A program made the translations under genes and the position numbers. Below, in pieces: positions 6,067 to 10,790 of a stretch of 11,669 bases of DNA (its first letter is position 1; each line of letters begins with the position of its first letter). The notes under the pieces are model-generated. The model was not told the DNA's origin. It did no database searches and worked only from the letters and a program-made list of their open reading frames with translations. The stretch is from Bacteriovoracaceae bacterium UBA2428 (GTDB lineage: Bacteria > Bdellovibrionota > UBA2428), in contig DDRA01000049.1 in NCBI GenBank assembly GCA_002343545.1, positions 1 through 11,669 of the forward strand, given 5' to 3'.

Positions 6067-6888
6067 TTAGCGGAGGCCTTGGAAGAAACCGTTCACGTTC
6101 AGGCTCAGGCCGCGGCCACCGCCGACGCTGTTGAAGCTGGCGCCGACTTGCAGGGCGCTCGTGCCGCCGTAGTAGTTGCCGAAGGCCCAGTTGCCCGGCT
6201 GAACCATTTGGCCGCCGGCGTACACCGGGTAGTAGTACTGCGTGTAGTAGGTCTGGTTCATCGAGACGAGTTGGTGGAAGATGAACGCGAAGTTCGCGTA
6301 GATCTGGCCGCCCATCTGCATCTGAGTGTTGCCGTAGTACGGGTTCATGCCGTTGTAGTACGGATTCACTTGGTTGTAGCCCACGTTGCCGTAGTAGTTG
6401 CCGTTCACCGCGTTGCCGTTCACGAGCAAGACCGCGGCTTGCTGCCACGGCACGGCGTTCTGCGACACGAACTGGCTGAAGCGCGTGTAGTCAACCGAGG
6501 CCAGCGGCGAGAGACCCGAAGCGCCGGCGTAGGCGGAGACTTGGGCGTAGGTGCAAGCGCAGCTCGTCGCGAGACGGTTCACGACGCGGTCGTAGATGTC
6601 GCGCCAGCCGTATTCGCCGGCCGGGATCGTGTCGAGGACCGTGCCGTTGCCCATCACGGTGATCTGCGTCTGGAGATGGATGCGGCCGTAGTAGGACTCG
6701 AGCCACGGAGCGATCGTGTCGCGGATGTAGTCGCCGCCCGCCGTTTGCGGAGCGGGAAGCGTGACCGGCGCCGTCGGCACGGCCGCGGCGGGCGGCACGG
6801 TGACGACCGGAGCGGGGTCCGATCCGCAAGCCGCGAGGCTCGCCACGAGGCCATAGACCAAGACGTTGAGATAGCTTTTCGTTTTCAT
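6067..6888 (-). CDS. Tyr/Asn/Gly-rich lipoprotein of unknown function
   Basis: 273-residue protein with a lipoprotein signal: MKTKSYLNVLVYGL, then lipobox LAAC with Cys21, followed by GSDP, so lipid attachment and outer-membrane sorting are likely. A Pro/Ala/Val-rich linker (residues 25-50) leads to a middle part with paired cysteines (Cys110, Cys112) and conserved-looking aromatics. Residues 157-245 are rich in Tyr, Asn, Gly and Gln, with short repeats such as NPYYNGMNPYYGN (175-187), resembling adhesive or prion-like low-complexity segments. The C-terminus VGASFNSVGGGRGLSLNVNGF is glycine-rich and beta-like. The start at 6888 is set by AAGGGG 5 nt upstream; an ATG six codons earlier overlaps that site. 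A -24/-12 promoter lies about 80 nt upstream. No family is recognised; a surface structural or adhesion role is only a guess. Confidence 0.85.
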   Translation of the reverse strand: MKTKSYLNVLVYGLVASLAACGSDPAPVVTVPPAAAVPTAPVTLPAPQTAGGDYIRDTIAPWLESYYGRIHLQTQITVMGNGTVLDTIPAGEYGWRDIYDRVVNRLATSCACTYAQVSAYAGASGLSPLASVDYTRFSQFVSQNAVPWQQAAVLLVNGNAVNGNYYGNVGYNQVNPYYNGMNPYYGNTQMQMGGQIYANFAFIFHQLVSMNQTYYTQYYYPVYAGGQMVQPGNWAFGNYYGGTSALQVGASFNSVGGGRGLSLNVNGFFQGLR

Positions 6889-6964
6889 ATTTTCCCCTTC
6901 ACACATCGAACGAAGACTTTGTGCGCCCCACCAACGAGAACCGAAGTGTCTTTGACCGGGTAGT

Positions 6965-6980
6965 TGCAGACGGTGTGCCA
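6965..6980 (-). promoter_or_regulatory. Sigma-54-type (-24/-12) promoter of the lipoprotein gene
   Basis: On the minus strand TGGCACA, four spacer bases and CTGCA match the RpoN consensus TGGCACG-N4-TTGCA at 10 of 12 positions. The invariant GG and GC are exactly 10 bp apart. Transcription would start near 6955, leaving a leader of about 65 nt with a good Shine-Dalgarno. No comparable sigma-70 promoter is seen in the gap. Confidence 0.6.
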
Positions 6981-7096
6981 GCGTTACGCGGTCTTAACAT
7001 GGCTCCAAAAAGGGGCTTGGATTCGGGGCTTTGCGCGAAGCGAAGGGGAACGGCAAAAGTGTCGAGAACTTGGGCACCCCCTCCGCGCAAATTGTC

Positions 7097-7107
7097 CCAA
7101 GCCTTGG
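7097..7107. promoter_or_regulatory. Small palindrome upstream of the -24/-12 promoter
   Basis: CCAAG-C-CTTGG is a perfect 11-bp palindrome centred about 148 bp upstream of the predicted lipoprotein start of transcription, the distance at which sigma-54 activators usually bind. Short palindromes occur by chance. The remainder of 6900-7128 shows no gene I can support. Confidence 0.25.
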
Positions 7108-7128
7108 AACGGGCCGGGCCGCCGGAGC

Positions 7129-7926
7129 TCAGGGCCGCGGGGCTTCGCGATCAAGACGGAATTCCCCTGAACGGGCCTCGTATCGCGTTCCGTCGGGGAG
7201 AAGGACGCGCAGGGTTCCGTCGCCGTTGAGTCCGACGGCTCGGCCCCGTCGCGACTCCGCGAGGAGGACGCCTTCGCGCCCCCAGAGCGGCGCCATGGCG
7301 TCGCGTTCGAGGAACTCGATGAGGCTTTCTTCGTAAGTCCCGGAAACGTCGGCGCTCCACGCCGCGTTTTCGCGGGCGAAGCGCTCGCGCAGCCGCGCCC
7401 AAACACGATCACGAAAGCCAAGGGGATCCTCGGCGCGGGAAGCGAAGAGGGGCGAGGCCCCCACGTCCGCGGGGGCCGAGAAGAGGTTGATCCCCCAGCC
7501 GACGACAACGCCGCGCGCGCCGAAAGCTTCGACCAAGATCCCGCCGACTTTCGAAAGCGAAGCGCCGGCGCCCGGGCGCACGAGGTCGTTGGGCCACTTC
7601 AGGAAAAGCGATTCGTCGTGGCCCAACTCGCGCGCGACGCTCAAGGCGAGCGCGCCGGCCCAGAGCGGAAGCAGCGGGAGCGAACGCGCGAGGCGACTCG
7701 ACGGGCGAAAACCGAGCGAGACGAGAAGGGTCTCGCCGGGGGCCTTCGTGTCTTCCCAACGCCGTCCTTGGCGCCCCCGCCCTTCGCTTTGGCGATCGGC
7801 GCGGACCCAGATGACTTCGTTCGCGCCCGGATGCGCTTCGAGGCGCTTGCGCGCAAAATCTTGCGTGCTCGCGAGGGATTCGAATTCGTAGAGGCGCTCG
7901 ACGGGGAGCGAGACCGGCCGTTTCAC
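7129..7926 (-). CDS. birA: Biotin--[acetyl-CoA-carboxylase] ligase, no DNA-binding domain
   Basis: Activates biotin with ATP to biotinyl-AMP and attaches it to the biotin carrier protein of acetyl-CoA carboxylase; cytosolic. The 265 residues contain the catalytic core in order: LASTQDFA (18-25), the adenylate-binding GRGRQGRRW (49-57), KWPNDLV (110-116) with the catalytic Lys, KVGGILVE (126-133) and VVGWGINL (141-148), then the small C-terminal SH3-like domain (GVLLAESRRGRAVGLNGDGT). The N-terminal helix-turn-helix of E. coli BirA is absent, so this is the non-repressor class. The start is a GTG at 7926, only 3 nt after the stop of the response-regulator gene, with no clear Shine-Dalgarno, so translation is probably coupled to that gene. 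I see no intrinsic terminator after its stop in the gap to the lipoprotein gene. Confidence 0.95.
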   Translation of the reverse strand: MKRPVSLPVERLYEFESLASTQDFARKRLEAHPGANEVIWVRADRQSEGRGRQGRRWEDTKAPGETLLVSLGFRPSSRLARSLPLLPLWAGALALSVARELGHDESLFLKWPNDLVRPGAGASLSKVGGILVEAFGARGVVVGWGINLFSAPADVGASPLFASRAEDPLGFRDRVWARLRERFARENAAWSADVSGTYEESLIEFLERDAMAPLWGREGVLLAESRRGRAVGLNGDGTLRVLLPDGTRYEARSGEFRLDREAPRP

Positions 7927-7929
7927 GCG

Positions 7930-9288
7930 CTAGTCGCGTTCGATCTCGGCGAGGACTTCGCTCAGTTTGGCTTGGAGGCGATCCTGGAACCATCCGCGCA
8001 GAGCCGCGTCGAGCTCTTCGCGGATGAGGTTGCGCACCCGCTCCTCGCTGATCGAGGAACCCGCCGGGACTTCGTGCTCGCGCAACGAAGAGGCCGCGGG
8101 CGACGGCGAAGCCGTGACCGAGGCATCGAAAGGAGAGGTGGGCGGGAACGACGCTTCGGCCGGCGGCGAGGGAACTCCGCTGTCTTCGCCCCGGTAACTC
8201 GAAAGATCGGGATCGGCGAGCCAGGCCTCTTCGGGTTTACGCTCTTCGCGGTTGCGCTCGAAATCCGAGCGTCGGTAGATCTGCGGCTCGGGATCGTCGG
8301 GGCGTTCGAGGTCGAGGTTCGGCGCGACTTCGTCCGGCTCGCGGAAGCTCGAAGGCGCGGGCGCGTCGCCTCCCGCCGGAGAAAAATCCATCGACCAGAT
8401 ATCGGCCGGCGCGGCCGCCGGTTGGGACGGTTCCGGAAGTTCCGCGGGCGGGTTGAAGGACCAGTTCGTCAATCCGGGCACCGAAGCGGGCGTGGCCGTC
8501 GCTTCTTCCGAGATGCGCGGAGGAAGGGGGGCGGCCGTCGCTTCGGGCGAGGGGTTCGGACGTACCGAGAAGGTGGGCACGGGCGGCGTCGGTCGGGCGG
8601 CCGTCGGCAGGGGCGGCATCGTGGCTTCGTCGACCGAAGGCGGGGGCGGCACGAATTGCGGAGCGGGACGCTCCGGCGCTTTCGGCGTCGCGACAACGGG
8701 CGCCGCCGTGGGCCAAGCGGTCGACGGCGGGGACGGAGCCGGAGCGGCTTCGTGGATCGGCGCCAAGGTGGCCGAGTCGGCTTCGACGATCGGAGGGGCC
8801 GTCGCTTCGCGGCCGGCCGCTTGGAACGTCGCCTTCGTCATTTCGTCGGTCAGGTTGCCCGACGTCGCGTCGAGGCTTTCGCGAATGGGCGACTTGAGGA
8901 GGGCGCTCAGCAGCGCGATGAGGACGTGCGCTTCGAAGGGTTTCCAGAGGCGACCGTCGGCCTGCACGCTTTGAAGTCGAGCTTCATCGATTTGATCGAA
9001 GCTGCCGCAAATCAAGACGACTTTCGTTCCCGCGAGCGAAGCGTCCTGGCGAATGCTGCGGCAGAGCTCGATCCCCGTGAGGCCCGGCATATCGAGGTCC
9101 GCGAGCACGATCGCGGGACGGTGTTCGAGGGTCAGGCGAAGCGCGTCTTGCCCGTTATCGCAGGTGATAAGCTCGAGGGGTTCTTTGCGCAGCGCGAGCG
9201 CGACCGCTCGGTGCATGAGGGGCGAGTCGTCCGCAAGCAAAACCTTCGCGATGGGACTCTCGGGTCCACGAGCCAACGGATTCCGCAT
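7930..9288 (-). CDS. Response regulator: receiver domain, long Pro/Ala linker, short helical tail
   Basis: 452-residue regulator. Residues 14-130 are a receiver domain: acidic pair Asp20/Asp21, phospho-acceptor Asp64 in ADLDMPGLTG, and Lys116 in LWKPFE. The usual Thr/Ser before the beta-4 Ala is replaced by Cys94 (VLICGSFD). From about 145 to 410 the chain is low-complexity, rich in Pro, Ala, Ser and Glu, and surely disordered. The last 40 residues form an amphipathic helix (EERVRNLIREELDAALRGWF, then DRLQAKLSEVLAEIERD). There is no DNA-binding or enzymatic output domain. This architecture is typical of deltaproteobacterial cell-polarity and motility regulators such as RomR and FrzS, which act by localisation; that assignment is an inference from layout and the GSFD-type receiver. 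The ATG at 9288 has AAGGGG 13 nt upstream. It is the first gene of a two-gene unit with birA and is divergent from the 6S RNA gene. Confidence 0.88.
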   Translation of the reverse strand: MRNPLARGPESPIAKVLLADDSPLMHRAVALALRKEPLELITCDNGQDALRLTLEHRPAIVLADLDMPGLTGIELCRSIRQDASLAGTKVVLICGSFDQIDEARLQSVQADGRLWKPFEAHVLIALLSALLKSPIRESLDATSGNLTDEMTKATFQAAGREATAPPIVEADSATLAPIHEAAPAPSPPSTAWPTAAPVVATPKAPERPAPQFVPPPPSVDEATMPPLPTAARPTPPVPTFSVRPNPSPEATAAPLPPRISEEATATPASVPGLTNWSFNPPAELPEPSQPAAAPADIWSMDFSPAGGDAPAPSSFREPDEVAPNLDLERPDDPEPQIYRRSDFERNREERKPEEAWLADPDLSSYRGEDSGVPSPPAEASFPPTSPFDASVTASPSPAASSLREHEVPAGSSISEERVRNLIREELDAALRGWFQDRLQAKLSEVLAEIERD

Positions 9289-9359
9289 GTTTAGCCGAGC
9301 ACCCCTTTCTCAATCGAGTTTCGTCGCTTTTGCCCTTAAGCGCAACCCCGCGGGAGTGG

Positions 9360-9365
9360 TATACT
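9360..9365 (+). promoter_or_regulatory. -10 element of the 6S RNA gene
   Basis: TATACT matches TATAAT at 5 of 6 positions and lies 6-7 nt before the predicted 5' end near 9372. The -35 is weak (TTAAGC at 9336-9341 with an 18-nt spacer). Confidence 0.6.
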
Positions 9366-9371
9366 TCAAGA

Positions 9372-9612
9372 AGGACGGGGATTTCTGTCTGGTGCGAGAT
9401 CGGTGGGACACATCATTTTGTCCTATGTTTTTATTTTTTAGGGAGTCCTTCCTACCGTCGGTGTGCATGCCGGGCACTCTCTCTGAGAGCCGACCCGGAA
9501 GCCTTGAGGCGGTAAAGCGTCGGGGGAAACCCCTTCGCGAGGACACCCACCTCACTATGTGGGGTCAAAATGAACGCCCATCGGACGGCCAAGACGGTGC
9601 CCCGTCTGTTTT
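9372..9612 (+). ncRNA. ssrS: 6S RNA (regulator of the sigma-70 RNA polymerase holoenzyme)
   Basis: 6S RNA mimics an open promoter and holds housekeeping RNA polymerase in stationary phase. The sequence folds into its three-part shape. The interrupted closing stem pairs 9373-9380 with 9600-9607, 9386-9393 with 9588-9596 (one bulge), 9401-9407 with 9577-9583, and 9414-9424 with 9562-9572 (one T-T mismatch). A large central bubble follows; its 3' side carries a GGGG-GAAA-CCCC hairpin (9522-9533). The apical arm pairs 9453-9457 with 9510-9514, 9470-9474 with 9494-9498, and 9477-9480 with 9486-9489. Primary motifs line up with E. coli 6S RNA in order: GTGTGCATGCCGGG, CCCGGAAGCCTT and GGACACCCACCT (E. 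coli GTGAGCATGCTCGG, CCGAGAAGCCTT, CGACACATTCACCT). At about 240 nt it is longer than the E. coli form (about 184). No protein frame in 9289-9654 is credible. Confidence 0.85.
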
Positions 9613-9613
9613 T
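9592..9613 (+). terminator. Intrinsic terminator at the 3' end of 6S RNA
   Basis: AGACGG (9592-9597), a TGCC loop and CCGTCT (9602-9607) form a 6-bp stem followed by GTTTTT. It fixes the 3' end of the RNA near 9612 and separates it from the gene starting at 9655. The same bases also take part in the mature closing stem. Confidence 0.7.
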
Positions 9614-9618
9614 ACGCC

Positions 9619-9647
9619 TTGCGCAGCGTAAGGCGGCCCCCTAGACT
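9619..9647 (+). promoter_or_regulatory. Candidate promoter of the 9655 gene
   Basis: TTGCGC (9619-9624), a 17-nt spacer and TAGACT (9642-9647) form a weak sigma-70-like promoter located just after the 6S terminator. TAGACT ends 7 nt before the ATG, which lacks a Shine-Dalgarno, so a leaderless mRNA is possible. Confidence 0.35.
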
Positions 9648-9654
9648 TGAAATC

Positions 9655-10677
9655 ATGTCAGGGAAGACAAGGGAGCCGGGGCGACTCAGAGATTTTCGCG
9701 TCGACGGAGGGAGCGTGCCCTCGGGCGTCGTGAATCCGAACTCCGCCGAAGTCCTTGGCGTTCGCGCGACGACGCGAGCGAACCCGCCCCAGCAAGAAGT
9801 CCGACCGCGCGCTTCCACGCTCGTGGAATCCCGCAACGGGGCCACCCGACAAGTTTCTCACCAAAGCGAAGCGCTTTGGCGCGAGTGGGACGCGGAGCTC
9901 GGCGCCGAGATCGATCTCGGTAAACCCGTGCCAAACGCCAAGCCGGCCGCGGCGCCCCGCGCGCCCTTGCCCCCTCTGCGCGCGCCGCACGTTCCGGCGC
10001 CGACGCAAGCCCTCTGGGGTTCGGCCAACGAGGCCCCGGCGACCCGCGAGCGTCGGCCCGAAGTCGAGCGCATTTCGACCTCGCGCGCGACGCCGTCGTT
10101 GGCGGCGCCCCGTGCGCCGGTGTCGGAGCGCGGGCCTTCCGCGCCCGAAACCATGTCCGCGACCCCGGCCGCCGTGACGGTGCCCGAAGCGGACTACCGC
10201 GGCCACCGCGCTTGGGCCGTCGAGCTCGCGCACGCCGAACTGAAAATGGAGCGTTCGGGCGAGGTCGACGTGTCGGCTCCGCAGCAGCGTCACGAGATCC
10301 TGCGCTCCCGCACGAACGAGTATTTGCTCAAGCTCTTCGAGTCTTTCCGTCGCGACGTGGAAGTCTTCAACGAAGCCCGTCGTTCACCCGGACAGTCGAT
10401 TCATGTCTACCGCGTCTCGAACACGGAATCGGACTTCATGCTCTTCCGCAACGGGGTGAAACTCGTCGTGTCGGGCGCGAAAGCCGGCCGCGTCGTTTTC
10501 GCTTTTAACCAGTACCTCGGGCAGATCTTCGGGCCGAACCAGAGCCCGACCTTGGAGCTCGAAGCGAATTTCGGCGCCTTCGATCAGCTGACTTGGGCGT
10601 ACCGCGGCGAGCGCGTCCAGATCGAAGACGTCTGCCGCTACTTCCTCGCCGAGTTCGTCCGCCAATCCTTCCGCTAG
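9655..10677 (+). CDS. Protein of unknown function with disordered N-terminal half
   Basis: 340-residue protein with no signal peptide or membrane segment, so probably cytosolic. Residues 1-175 are rich in Pro, Ala, Arg and Ser (PRAPLPPLRAPHVPAPTQA) and likely disordered. Residues 180-340 look like a folded domain: helix RGHRAWAVELAHAELKMERS (182-201), helix RTNEYLLKLFESFRRDVEVF (219-238), a beta-rich part with IHVYRVSNTESDFMLFRNG (249-267), then VVFAFNQYLGQIFG (280-293) and WAYRGERVQIEDVCRYFLAEF (starting at 314). I do not recognise the family. A TTG at 9619 would add 12 residues but overlaps the candidate promoter, so I chose the ATG at 9655. Its position 42 nt after the 6S RNA terminator recalls genes downstream of ssrS in other bacteria, although it is not the usual 5-formyltetrahydrofolate cyclo-ligase homologue. 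Confidence 0.85.
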   Translation: MSGKTREPGRLRDFRVDGGSVPSGVVNPNSAEVLGVRATTRANPPQQEVRPRASTLVESRNGATRQVSHQSEALWREWDAELGAEIDLGKPVPNAKPAAAPRAPLPPLRAPHVPAPTQALWGSANEAPATRERRPEVERISTSRATPSLAAPRAPVSERGPSAPETMSATPAAVTVPEADYRGHRAWAVELAHAELKMERSGEVDVSAPQQRHEILRSRTNEYLLKLFESFRRDVEVFNEARRSPGQSIHVYRVSNTESDFMLFRNGVKLVVSGAKAGRVVFAFNQYLGQIFGPNQSPTLELEANFGAFDQLTWAYRGERVQIEDVCRYFLAEFVRQSFR

Positions 10678-10710
10678 CGATCCATTTAGCCTCGGGTGCA
10701 AGGCTGCGCG

Positions 10711-10763
10711 CCTCGGGCCCGAGGGAGCGAAATGTACTCTTGTACATGAGTTGACCGAGTACG
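10711..10763. other. Nested inverted repeats between convergent genes
   Basis: CCTCGGGCCCGAGG (10711-10724) is a perfect palindrome. ATGTAC-TCTT-GTACAT (10732-10747) is a hairpin, and GTACTC (10734-10739) can instead pair with GAGTAC (10757-10762), so two folds compete. None has a proper T-tract, but this is the only structure in the 113-nt gap between the convergent ends of the 9655 gene and the SDR gene and may block read-through in both directions. Confidence 0.35.
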
Positions 10764-10790
10764 CCGCAGAGGAGGGCTTTAAAGCGCGTT

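Noticed and set aside
6921..7229. Plus-strand frames of 60-100 codons between the lipoprotein and birA
   Set aside because: No ribosome binding site, biased composition, overlap with birA and with the -24/-12 promoter; nothing supports translation.
7618..9294. Long open frame of 558 codons on the plus strand
   Set aside because: Antisense to birA and the response regulator, with a highly Arg/Gly-rich translation. It is a by-product of GC-rich codon use on the other strand.
9310..9631. Small open frames on both strands over the 6S RNA region
   Set aside because: They lack ribosome binding sites and coherent composition, and the RNA fold explains the sequence better.
10732..10747. ATGTAC-TCTT-GTACAT as a SOS (LexA-type) box
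   Set aside because: It does not match a LexA consensus I know and does not sit in front of any gene.
10741..10780. TTGACC and TTGTAC as possible plus-strand -35 boxes
   Set aside because: No -10 element at a suitable distance and no plus-strand gene downstream.
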